A stretch of 64,000 nucleotides of DNA, from contig DATBNO010000032.1 of NCBI GenBank assembly GCA_036554285.1, positions 1 to 64,000 on the forward strand. The letters run 5' to 3'. Below the pieces are notes generated by a model. It saw only the letters and a list, made by a program, of their open reading frames with translations, was not told the origin of the DNA and ran no database searches. This document shows positions 15,528 through 23,556 of this stretch, piece by piece (positions within the stretch are counted from its first letter, which is position 1; every line of letters begins with the position of its first letter). The position numbers were made by a program, and so were the translations under genes. Source of the stretch: JADGGM01 sp025449955. GTDB lineage: Bacteria > Gemmatimonadota > Gemmatimonadetes > Gemmatimonadales > Gemmatimonadaceae.

Positions 15528-16532
15528 ATGCCAACTCGTGATCAATATTCCGCACTGCAGGACGAGATTCGCACGCTGGCGCGCCAGCGCAACGCGATCA
15601 TTCTCGCGCACAACTACCAGCGTCCCGAAGTGCAGGACGTGGCCGACGTGGTCGGCGATTCGTTAGGCCTGTCGCGCGAAGCGGCGCGCACGGACGCCCA
15701 AGTCATCGTCTTCTGCGGTGTCCACTTCATGGCCGAGACCGCGGCGATCCTCTCGCCGGCCAAAACAGTGCTCCTCCCCGACCTTGGCGCCGGCTGTTCG
15801 CTCTCGGCCACCATTGATGCGACGCAATTGCGCGCGTGGAAGGCGGAGCATCCGGGCGCCGTGGTCGTGAGCTACGTGAACACGACGGCCGAGGTAAAGG
15901 CCGAGAGCGACTACTGCTGTACGTCGGGCAACGCGGTGGAGGTGGTGCAGTCGATTCCCGCCGAGCGCGAGATTCTGTTCCTTCCCGACATGTTCCTGGG
16001 CGCGCACGTTAGGCGCGTGACGGGCCGGGCCAACATGCACGTGTGGATGGGCGAGTGCCACGTGCACGCCGGGATCACGCCGGCGCGCGTCGCCGAGCAG
16101 CGCGCCGCGCATCCGCAGGCGGAGTTTCTCGTGCACCCCGAGTGCGGGTGCTCGACCAGTTTGATCGAGGCGATGTCGGCGGGCGACATCGATCCGGCGG
16201 GCGTGCAGGTGTTGTCCACGGAAGGGATGATCAGGCGGCCATCGCAGTCGAACGCCGAGATGTTCATCGTGGCGACCGAGGTGGGGATTCTGCACAGGCT
16301 GGAGCGGGCATATCCGGATCGCACGTTCCTCGCGGCCGACGATCGCGCCTCGTGCCAATACATGAAGGTGACGACGCTGCCCAAAGTGAAGCATTCGCTC
16401 GAGGCCATGGAGCACCGCATTACGGTACCGCGCGAGATTGCCGATCGTGCGCGGGGCGCGATCGACCGGATGGTGGCGATCGGCGGCGCGGCGCCGTCCT
16501 TGTCGGCACCGGCGGCGATGGTGGGCGAGTGA
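15528..16532 (+). CDS. nadA: quinolinate synthase A
   Basis: A 334-residue [4Fe-4S] enzyme that condenses iminoaspartate with dihydroxyacetone phosphate to quinolinate. The three cluster cysteines of the family can be assigned to C90 (AGCSL), C176 (GECHVHAG) and C275 (ASCQYMK). Typical N-terminal motifs ILAHNYQRPEVQD and GDSLGLSR are present. GGAG lies six bases before the ATG. The 3' end overlaps nadC (GTGA). One GTTAGGC word here is read as Val-Arg rather than Leu-Gly. Confidence 0.97.
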   Translation: MPTRDQYSALQDEIRTLARQRNAIILAHNYQRPEVQDVADVVGDSLGLSREAARTDAQVIVFCGVHFMAETAAILSPAKTVLLPDLGAGCSLSATIDATQLRAWKAEHPGAVVVSYVNTTAEVKAESDYCCTSGNAVEVVQSIPAEREILFLPDMFLGAHVRRVTGRANMHVWMGECHVHAGITPARVAEQRAAHPQAEFLVHPECGCSTSLIEAMSAGDIDPAGVQVLSTEGMIRRPSQSNAEMFIVATEVGILHRLERAYPDRTFLAADDRASCQYMKVTTLPKVKHSLEAMEHRITVPREIADRARGAIDRMVAIGGAAPSLSAPAAMVGE

Positions 16533-17410
16533 CCGGCGCGCCGCGGCCGACCAACGCTGCGTTAGGCTTCCCCAAGTCGGCGCCCGAGACCCGGGCGTTG
16601 GTGCATGCCGCCCTCGATGAGGATCGCGCGTTCGAGGATGTCACCACGCTGGCCACGGTGCCGGCGGACGCGCAGGGGCGCGCGGCGATCGTCGCGCGGT
16701 CGCCGGGGGTGATCGCCGGATTGCCGCTGGCCGTCGCCGTGTTCGAGACGATGAGCGAGCGCGTGCGGGTGCGCGTCGTGTCGGGCGATGGCGAACGCGT
16801 GAGCGAGGGCGGCGTGGTGGCCGAGATCTCGGGTCCGTGGCGCGCGTTGTTGAGCGGCGAGCGCGTGGCGCTCAATTTCGTGCAGCGATTGTCGGGGGTG
16901 GCGACGCTCACGGCGCGGTACGTGGACGCGGTACGCGGCACGACGGCGCGCATTTACGACACGCGCAAAACGACGCCGATGTTCCGTGCCTTGGAGAAGT
17001 ATGCCGTACGGTGCGGCGGCGGCGTGAACCACCGCGCCGATCTGGCCGACGCGGTGCTGATCAAGGACAACCACCTGGCTGCGTTAGGCGGAGACGTGGC
17101 GCTGGCGGTGAGGCGGGCGCGGGAGGCTGGCCGGCCGGGGATTTGCGTCGAGGTGGAATGCGATGACATCACGCAGGTGGACGCGGCGCTGGCGGCGGGC
17201 GCGGATGTCATTCTCCTCGACAACATGCCGCTGGACGCGATGCGGGGGTGCGTTGCGCGGGTCGCGGGCCGGGTGCCGCTCGAGGCGTCGGGCGGCGTGA
17301 CGCTCGAGCGGGTGCGGGCGATCGCGGAGACGGGGGTCGACCGGATTTCGGTGGGCGGCCTAACGCACTCGACGCCGGCGCTCGACCTCGGGCTCGACTA
17401 TCTCTCCTAG
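16529..17410 (+). CDS. nadC: nicotinate-nucleotide pyrophosphorylase (quinolinate phosphoribosyltransferase)
   Basis: A 293-residue enzyme that converts quinolinate and PRPP to nicotinate mononucleotide. The family motifs DTRKTTP, CGGGVNHR, LIKDNHL and VEVECDD are all present. GTG at 16529 overlaps the nadA stop by four bases (GTGA), which fixes the start and implies coupled translation. It completes the pathway begun by nadB and nadA. It converges on the TonB receptor gene with only 21 bases between the stops and no clear terminator. Confidence 0.96.
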   Translation: MTGAPRPTNAALGFPKSAPETRALVHAALDEDRAFEDVTTLATVPADAQGRAAIVARSPGVIAGLPLAVAVFETMSERVRVRVVSGDGERVSEGGVVAEISGPWRALLSGERVALNFVQRLSGVATLTARYVDAVRGTTARIYDTRKTTPMFRALEKYAVRCGGGVNHRADLADAVLIKDNHLAALGGDVALAVRRAREAGRPGICVEVECDDITQVDAALAAGADVILLDNMPLDAMRGCVARVAGRVPLEASGGVTLERVRAIAETGVDRISVGGLTHSTPALDLGLDYLS

Positions 17411-17431
17411 GCCGCCCCACCGGCGTCGGCC

Positions 17432-19786
17432 TTAGTACGACACGCTGACTTGGACCTGCACTGTCCGCGGCCGCCCAACCGACGCGCCGCTGAAAAACGC
17501 GCCCTTCAACAGATACCAGTGGTCGAACACGTTGTTGACGTGGATCTCCGGCCTGACCACCGAGCCTCCGATCACCATCGCATAGCCGGCGCTCAGATCG
17601 AGAATGAAGCTGGGGTCCACCTTGTACCCGCGGTTGAAGTCGAACAGGCCGGTACCATAGGACGGCAGCGACGGGTCGGACGGGTCGGGCGACAGGCCGT
17701 TCGTCAGTCCGCTGCCGAACGTCCCGGTCGACCCCAAATAGAAGTGCTGCCCCGAATACACCACCGACGCGAGCGCCGAGATGCGCTGGTCGTGATCGAG
17801 GTCGAACGAGCCCGAGGGCGGCGCCGCAGGGAAAAAGCCGCCGGTGATGGCGCCGAACCCGTACGCGTGGTTGAGCGCGAAGTTGACGTACCCGGACACC
17901 GGCCCGTTAGGCCTGACTTCCACCGCCGCCTCGACGCCGGTGATCCGCACCTGCTGAATGTTGACCGACGTCGTGATCGCCGATCCGGGCACGGTGTTGT
18001 CATCGATGCCGGGACTGCTCTCCTTGTGATAACCCGACAGCTTGGCGACGACACCGAATGGGAATCGATGGATGTACCCGAGCTCGTAGAAGTTGTCCCG
18101 CTCGGGCAAGGTCGGCGCGGTGACGACGCCGGAGTCTCCCGCACTGGTGATGGCGCGCAGATCTTCGATGTTCGTCGGGACGAACAGGCGCCCATAGTAC
18201 AGATAGATCGTGTTGGCGGGATCGGGATAGAAATTGAGCCGTACGCGCGGACTCAGCTGATGCTGGTCCCCCGCGAACGGGGCGACGTGCGAATCGTAGC
18301 GTACACCCGTTCTGAGCTCGAACCACTCGACGGGCGCAATGGCGGTCTGGGCGTACACGCCGATGTCGTGTCCGGTTAGGCCGGAGTTGGACTCGGGGCC
18401 CGTGCTCCCGTCGGCGGCCACGGCGTGGAACAGCTCCTGACCCGTCGTGACCGAGGGCAGCGCGCCGAACTTGAAGCCTAACGCATGGCTCAGGCGGATC
18501 GTGTAGTCGGCCTTGATGCCGTACGTGTCGAACGCGCGGTCCTCGCTCACGTTGTAGTGCGCCGTGTCCGGGAAAAACACGAACGCCGGCACGTCGCTCG
18601 GACCCGGCGAATAGGTGAGACTGCCGTGCCGCGCGAACGCGCCGAGGAAGAGCTCGGACCCGGCTTCGCCGGACGTGCTATCACCCGAGAACTGATGGCG
18701 CCAGGCCAGGTTGGCGAACGCGTTGATATCCTGTTGGCGGTCGTCGATGTGCGCTTCCGTTGAATCGAACGGCGTCAGGAAATGCGTACGCGCCCAGTTC
18801 AAGTCGAGCGAGATGATGTCGTGATTGGTCGGCGTGAACTGTATTTTGCCAAACCCGAACAGGTCCTGACCGCTGTTGTGAAAATTGATGGGACGGTCGG
18901 TGAGCGAATCGGCCACGACCGGTTCTTGCCGCATGGCGGACTCTTGACGCGTGCCGGAGAGGAAGAAGCCCCAGCGCCCCGCGTTCGTACTCAGCGAGAG
19001 CGACTGGCCGTCGGTCTGATATGATCCGGCGTACGCGCTCGCGGTCGCGTGAAAACCGCCCGTCGGAATCTTCGTTTCGACGTTGATCACCGCCGTGTTC
19101 TTGTTGCCGTACTCGGCGTCCCAGCCTCCGGTTTGGAAATCGATGCGATTGGCGACTGCGGGATCGAACAGCTCGTTGAGGCTGCCCGAGATGCCCGCGG
19201 GCACCGGCACGCCGTCAATGTAGTACGTGTATTCGGCGTGCTGTCCCCGGATGTGCACTTCCCCCGTGGGCGCGCGTGCAGCACCGGCGATTGACTGCTG
19301 CAGGATCTGCGACGTCGTGTTCGTCGGCGTGCCGTGATAACGATTCTGGTCGAACACCTGGTCGCCGGTGCGCGTGTCGACGGCGATCGGTGTCGATGCC
19401 GTGACCGTGACGGCTTCCAGATTCATCGGCGCCGGGACTAACCGAAAATGCATCGAGACGTCAGCGCCCGAGGTCGGCATGACGACATCGTGCACCGCGG
19501 GGCGATATCCAATGAACCGCGCTTCCACCCGATACGCGCCGGGCGCCAGACCGTGCAGGCGGAACGCGCCGAACTGATCGCTGCCGGTGGTGGAGACCGC
19601 CTGCCCGTTGCGCATCACGGTGACTTCGGCTCCATAAAGGGGCTCGCCCGTCGCGCTGTCGGCGACAGTGCCGGCGAGATCACCGCTCACCGTTAGGCCG
19701 CGGGACACGACCGATGCCGCGAACGCATGTCCGGGCGCGAACGTCACCAATGCCGCGACGAGCGCGGCCTTCAGTCGGTACACCAT
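17432..19786 (-). CDS. TonB-dependent outer-membrane receptor with carboxypeptidase-regulatory-like N-terminal domain
   Basis: A 784-residue protein. It has a signal peptide (ending near GHAFA), a CarboxypepD_reg-like beta-sandwich at about 40-120 (GTVADSATGEPLYGAEV), a plug domain at about 130-245 with the TonB-receptor motifs VHIRGQHAEYTYYIDGVP and AEYGNKN, and a 22-strand-type barrel ending in the aromatic VQVSVSY. It imports large ligands across the outer membrane. ATG 19786 is preferred, with GGAG 11 bases upstream; GTG 19798 is also in frame. The ligand is unknown. There is no SusD partner nearby. Confidence 0.92.
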   Translation of the reverse strand: MVYRLKAALVAALVTFAPGHAFAASVVSRGLTVSGDLAGTVADSATGEPLYGAEVTVMRNGQAVSTTGSDQFGAFRLHGLAPGAYRVEARFIGYRPAVHDVVMPTSGADVSMHFRLVPAPMNLEAVTVTASTPIAVDTRTGDQVFDQNRYHGTPTNTTSQILQQSIAGAARAPTGEVHIRGQHAEYTYYIDGVPVPAGISGSLNELFDPAVANRIDFQTGGWDAEYGNKNTAVINVETKIPTGGFHATASAYAGSYQTDGQSLSLSTNAGRWGFFLSGTRQESAMRQEPVVADSLTDRPINFHNSGQDLFGFGKIQFTPTNHDIISLDLNWARTHFLTPFDSTEAHIDDRQQDINAFANLAWRHQFSGDSTSGEAGSELFLGAFARHGSLTYSPGPSDVPAFVFFPDTAHYNVSEDRAFDTYGIKADYTIRLSHALGFKFGALPSVTTGQELFHAVAADGSTGPESNSGLTGHDIGVYAQTAIAPVEWFELRTGVRYDSHVAPFAGDQHQLSPRVRLNFYPDPANTIYLYYGRLFVPTNIEDLRAITSAGDSGVVTAPTLPERDNFYELGYIHRFPFGVVAKLSGYHKESSPGIDDNTVPGSAITTSVNIQQVRITGVEAAVEVRPNGPVSGYVNFALNHAYGFGAITGGFFPAAPPSGSFDLDHDQRISALASVVYSGQHFYLGSTGTFGSGLTNGLSPDPSDPSLPSYGTGLFDFNRGYKVDPSFILDLSAGYAMVIGGSVVRPEIHVNNVFDHWYLLKGAFFSGASVGRPRTVQVQVSVSY

Positions 19787-19912
19787 CGGATGCAACACTC
19801 CAGGCTGGGTAAGACTCAGCCTACAACCCGGCGGAGTGTTGGCCTAACGGTTTTTCACGAATGGTCGTCCCGGACGCACGATCGCGCGCTCCGGACCAAC
19901 GGGCGACACGCG

Positions 19913-20689
19913 CTACAGTTTGAGCACCTGCTCGCGGAGGATGCGAGCCCGCTGACGGCTCACCGACAGTTGCTGGCGCGTGGTGAGCGAAATCAGATAC
20001 GCGCCGCCCGGCATGGGCGTGATGCGCTGCACCATCGAGAGATTGGCGAGCGCGCTGCGCGACAGGCGGACGAACAAGCCAGGATCGAGCCGCGCCTCGA
20101 GATCCTTGAGGCGATAGTTGATCACGTGGCGCGTCCCTTTGATCGTGAACAGATACAGGAGCTCGCCGTGCGCGACGATGGAGGCGATGTCGCCGACCGG
20201 GACCAGCAGGATGTCATCGCCTTCGCGCACCGGGATGCGCCGCAGGTACTCGATCGCGGATGTGCCCGCGGTCGCGATTGCCTTACGGGCCCGCTCGGCG
20301 TCGGCGACGCGCACGTCGTCGCGATCGAGGCGGGCACGTGCGCGCTCGATGGTGCGCGAGAGCCGCTCGGGATCGACCGGTTTCAACACGTAGTCGACCG
20401 CGTTCACCTCGAAGGCGCGCACGGCGTATTCGTCGTACGCGGTGACGAAGGCGAACAGCGGCATCGCCGACTTGTGCACGAGCCGGGTGACGCTCAAGCC
20501 ATCGACTTCCGGCATTTGGAGGTCCAGGAGCGCGAGATCGGGACGCGCGGCCTCGATGAGCCGCACGGCGGCCGCACCGCCGTCCGCCTCGCCGACGAGC
20601 TCCACATCGCGGCACCGTCGGAGCGCCGCAGCCAGGAACGCGCGGGCCGGCCGTTCATCATCCGCGATGATGACGCGCAACACGTCCAT
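19913..20689 (-). CDS. LytTR-family response regulator (LytR/AlgR type)
   Basis: A 258-residue regulator. The receiver domain (about 3-120) has acidic pocket D10-D11-E12 and phospho-acceptor D56 in LLDLQMP, and TAYDEYA and DYVLKPVDP near its end. A LytTR DNA-binding domain fills about 150-255 (RIPVREGDDILLVPVGDI, NYRLKDLEARL, RQQLSVSRQR). The ATG shares a base with the sensor kinase stop (TAATG), so kinase and regulator are translated together. A GTTAGGC/GCCTAAC word lies downstream at 19841. Confidence 0.94.
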   Translation of the reverse strand: MDVLRVIIADDERPARAFLAAALRRCRDVELVGEADGGAAAVRLIEAARPDLALLDLQMPEVDGLSVTRLVHKSAMPLFAFVTAYDEYAVRAFEVNAVDYVLKPVDPERLSRTIERARARLDRDDVRVADAERARKAIATAGTSAIEYLRRIPVREGDDILLVPVGDIASIVAHGELLYLFTIKGTRHVINYRLKDLEARLDPGLFVRLSRSALANLSMVQRITPMPGGAYLISLTTRQQLSVSRQRARILREQVLKL

Positions 20690-22620
20690 TATGCCGCGCC
20701 GGCGGCGGCGATGCCGGGAAGCGGCACGCGTATCGTCACATCGGTGCCGACGTTGGGCGTGCTGCGGATCTCGAGGGACGCGTCCGGGCCGTAGCACCGC
20801 TCGAGGCGGCGTGCGACCGTCGAGAGTCCGATGCCGTTCGCACGCCCGTGTGCGAGGTCGCGCGCGGAAACGCCGACGCCCGTGTCGCGCACCGTGAACA
20901 CGAGCATCGCCCCCGCACGGCTCGGCGCGTTAGGCGGGTCCAGGCGCGCGTGCACCGAGACGGCGCCGCCGCCGACGCGCGGCGCAATGCCGTGCTTCAC
21001 GGCGTTTTCGGCCAGCGGCTGCAACAGCAGCGACGGAATGCGGCACGCGCGCACCGCATCGTCCACCTCGATCGACACGCGTAGCGCGTCCTCGAACCGC
21101 GCACGTTCGATGTCGAGGTAGGCACGGACGATCTGGATCTCGTCGGCGACGGTCGTGAACTCGCCCTCGGCGCGGCGCAGCACGGCGCGGAGCAGCGCCG
21201 TGAGGCGAAACAGGGTGGTGACGGCGCGATCGGGCGCCTCCTGGATGAGTTGACCGATCGTCGTCAGCGCGTTGAACAGGAAATGCGGATTGAGCTGCGC
21301 GCGCAGGGCCTTGAGCTCGGCTTGGGTCGCGAGCTGCTGCATCTCGCGCTCCCGCGCATCGCGGGTGTATCGCTCGTCGCTCACGCGTATCGAGTCGATG
21401 CGGCGCGCGGCCGCGAGGGCGACGCGCTCGAGCAGCGCGATGTCGTCGGACATGAGACGTCGTCCGCCGGTCAAGGGACCGATGTCGATGAGATACGCGG
21501 GTGCCTCGGTGGTCGGCACCCGTACGCTCGTGCCCGGCGCGCGTCCGCCGCTCGCCGCCTGCCAGTCGACAGGCACCGAGTCGTCGCCGGCGACACGCCA
21601 CGACACGCGCGACGCCGACAGCGCCGGGCCGAGCACGGCGCACGCTTCGCCCAACACATCGTTAGGCGCACCGAGCGATGCCGCGGCGGCGGCGAACTGC
21701 GTGCGAACGTGGCGGTAGTCGACGCGGCGCAATACGACGCGGTCCACGAATCGGCCGACCGCCACCCGCAGCGTCGGGTAGGCAATGGCTGTCATCACAC
21801 CCATGCCGAGGAGTGCGCCGACACCGAGCGGTTGCGTCCAGTCGCCGGCCATCCGCGGCAAGACGTATGGCACCGCGACGGCGACGTAGAGCGCCATCCA
21901 CACGCCGATGAGCGCGAGCAGCGTCAGCGCGCGCTTGAGAAAGAGGTCGGCGAGCGCGAACCGGTAGTCCTGGTAGAGAATCACCAGCGCGAGGGGCAGC
22001 GACGCGTGGTGTCCGACGAGCTCGATCGGCCACGTGTCGGATGACGTCGCGTGTCGGCCCAGGTGCAGCGCCATGACGGCGAACGCGGCGAGCGCGACGG
22101 CGGACAGGGCGCGCCTAACCGTGGGTTGGAGCGACGAATACACCACGAGCAAGCCGATGATCGCCAGGTAGCCGACGGTGAGCAGCACCATCGCCGGACG
22201 CCACGGTAGCGCATCGTGCCGGAGCGCCGCGCGGAGCTGCATGACACTCGCGATGGTGCTGAGAAGGTACGCGGCCCACACGACCGTCCACCCGCCCCGC
22301 GCCCGCGCGGCAGTCGGAAACGCCGAATGCACGACGACGGCGGGAAGGAAGCCGAGCGCCGAGAACGCGAAGGCCGTGAGGACCGGTGCCGGTGCGGCGA
22401 CACCGAGATCTCGCAGCCCATAGATCACGAGCGCGCCGGAGTTCCAGGCGAGGCCCAGGAGCGCGGTCGCCAGCGGAATGCGGTCACCGCGCAGTGCGAG
22501 CGTCGAAACGTCCCGCCACCGGTGCGCGCGCAGCGTCATCGCGCCGAGCATCGCGTAGAGCACGATGCCGGTCATGAAGCCGACGAGATGGATGAGCAGG
22601 GTGGCGTCGGTCGGGATCAT
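20689..22620 (-). CDS. LytS-like sensor histidine kinase with 7-TM N-terminus
   Basis: A 643-residue kinase. Seven to eight hydrophobic segments fill the first roughly 270 residues, then a GAF-like region (about 290-410), a His_kinase (PF06580-type) segment with H446 in NPHFLFNAL, and an HATPase domain with the N-box LLLQPLAENAVKHGI and the G-box DTGVGVS. This is the NarX-independent LytS/YehU class that pairs with LytTR regulators. The stop TAA overlaps the regulator's ATG. The ligand sensed by the membrane part is unknown. Confidence 0.93.
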   Translation of the reverse strand: MIPTDATLLIHLVGFMTGIVLYAMLGAMTLRAHRWRDVSTLALRGDRIPLATALLGLAWNSGALVIYGLRDLGVAAPAPVLTAFAFSALGFLPAVVVHSAFPTAARARGGWTVVWAAYLLSTIASVMQLRAALRHDALPWRPAMVLLTVGYLAIIGLLVVYSSLQPTVRRALSAVALAAFAVMALHLGRHATSSDTWPIELVGHHASLPLALVILYQDYRFALADLFLKRALTLLALIGVWMALYVAVAVPYVLPRMAGDWTQPLGVGALLGMGVMTAIAYPTLRVAVGRFVDRVVLRRVDYRHVRTQFAAAAASLGAPNDVLGEACAVLGPALSASRVSWRVAGDDSVPVDWQAASGGRAPGTSVRVPTTEAPAYLIDIGPLTGGRRLMSDDIALLERVALAAARRIDSIRVSDERYTRDAREREMQQLATQAELKALRAQLNPHFLFNALTTIGQLIQEAPDRAVTTLFRLTALLRAVLRRAEGEFTTVADEIQIVRAYLDIERARFEDALRVSIEVDDAVRACRIPSLLLQPLAENAVKHGIAPRVGGGAVSVHARLDPPNAPSRAGAMLVFTVRDTGVGVSARDLAHGRANGIGLSTVARRLERCYGPDASLEIRSTPNVGTDVTIRVPLPGIAAAGAA

Positions 22621-22862
22621 CGCGCGGCGTGTCGTTGAGCTGTATTCATGGAAGGGTAGCCCGGCGCACGGCGTCGCGGCAACGATGTTTCATGAACGGT
22701 CGAATGCGAGCAATGACCGGGTCGCTCCAGACGACGAATGGTCGCCGTCACGGAGATTCGACCTGATCGCAGCGCGCACGGACGGTCGTCGCGTGCGGTG
22801 GTGGGTCAGTTTGAGTCGTGACGACCGGTGCGCGGAGGCAACTGGCGTCTTAGTTTGATGGG

Positions 22863-23090
22863 GTGAAGCGTTTCGGAACATTCTTGATCGGCCTCGGGCT
22901 AACCGTTGGCGTTGCGACGACGCTGGCCGTGTTCGGCCATCTCGGGCTCGCCGGCGCGCCATGGCTCGTCAACGTGGGATTGGCGAAGCTCGGCTACATC
23001 TCATGTGGAGGGCTCATGGCGGCCGGCGCAGTGACGGCACGCATTGCGATGCGCAGGGGACAGGCCAGCCAGCTTCGCGACAAGGTATGA
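22863..23090 (+). CDS. small two-TM membrane protein, unknown
   Basis: A 75-residue protein with two hydrophobic segments (about 5-27 and 38-60) and a basic C-terminal tail (RMRRGQ-like). GTG at 22863 is the start, with GATGGG directly before it. No family is recognised. It lies in a roughly 240-base gap downstream of the divergent kinase gene and 71 bases before another small membrane protein in the same direction. Confidence 0.6.
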   Translation: MKRFGTFLIGLGLTVGVATTLAVFGHLGLAGAPWLVNVGLAKLGYISCGGLMAAGAVTARIAMRRGQASQLRDKV

Positions 23091-23161
23091 ATGGTGGCCG
23101 GGCGGGGCGCTGACATAAGTGGCCGCCGTCCAGCGTTGAGCGGACACACGAACGGCGCGAG

Positions 23162-23527
23162 GTGACACGGACGATGTTGGCCACGTTGCGGGCACTACCG
23201 CCCATCGTCGTGCTGCTGATTGCGACGACGCTGGAAGTTACCGGCGACGCGATCGTGCGGATCGCGCTCTACGATCATCCCGGCGTCACGTCCGTGCGCC
23301 TGGGGTTGTTTGCGTTAGGCGCGGCGTTGCTGTTCGGCTACGGCAGCTTCGTCAATCTCACCGCGCTCGAGTTTCGACACGTGGTCGGGTTGTACATCGC
23401 GACGTTGTTCGTCGTGTGGCAAGTGATCAACTTCGTGTTCTTTCGGACGGCGCCGACGCTGCCGATTCTCGTGGGCGGGACGTTGATCGTAGCCGGGGGT
23501 CTCCTGGTGGCGTTCTGGCGGATCTAG
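23162..23527 (+). CDS. four-TM small membrane protein, SMR/EamA-like
   Basis: A 121-residue protein with four hydrophobic helices and an N-terminal Glu in the first helix region (IATTLEVTGDAIVR), which recalls the conserved Glu of small-multidrug-resistance and EamA-type transporters. Length fits an SMR-like half-transporter. The start could be GTG 23162 or ATG 23174; GAGG lies just before the first. The transport role is inferred from fold only. Confidence 0.7.
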   Translation: MTRTMLATLRALPPIVVLLIATTLEVTGDAIVRIALYDHPGVTSVRLGLFALGAALLFGYGSFVNLTALEFRHVVGLYIATLFVVWQVINFVFFRTAPTLPILVGGTLIVAGGLLVAFWRI

Positions 23528-23556
23528 CGGATCTAGGGGCGCTCCACGCGTCGTGC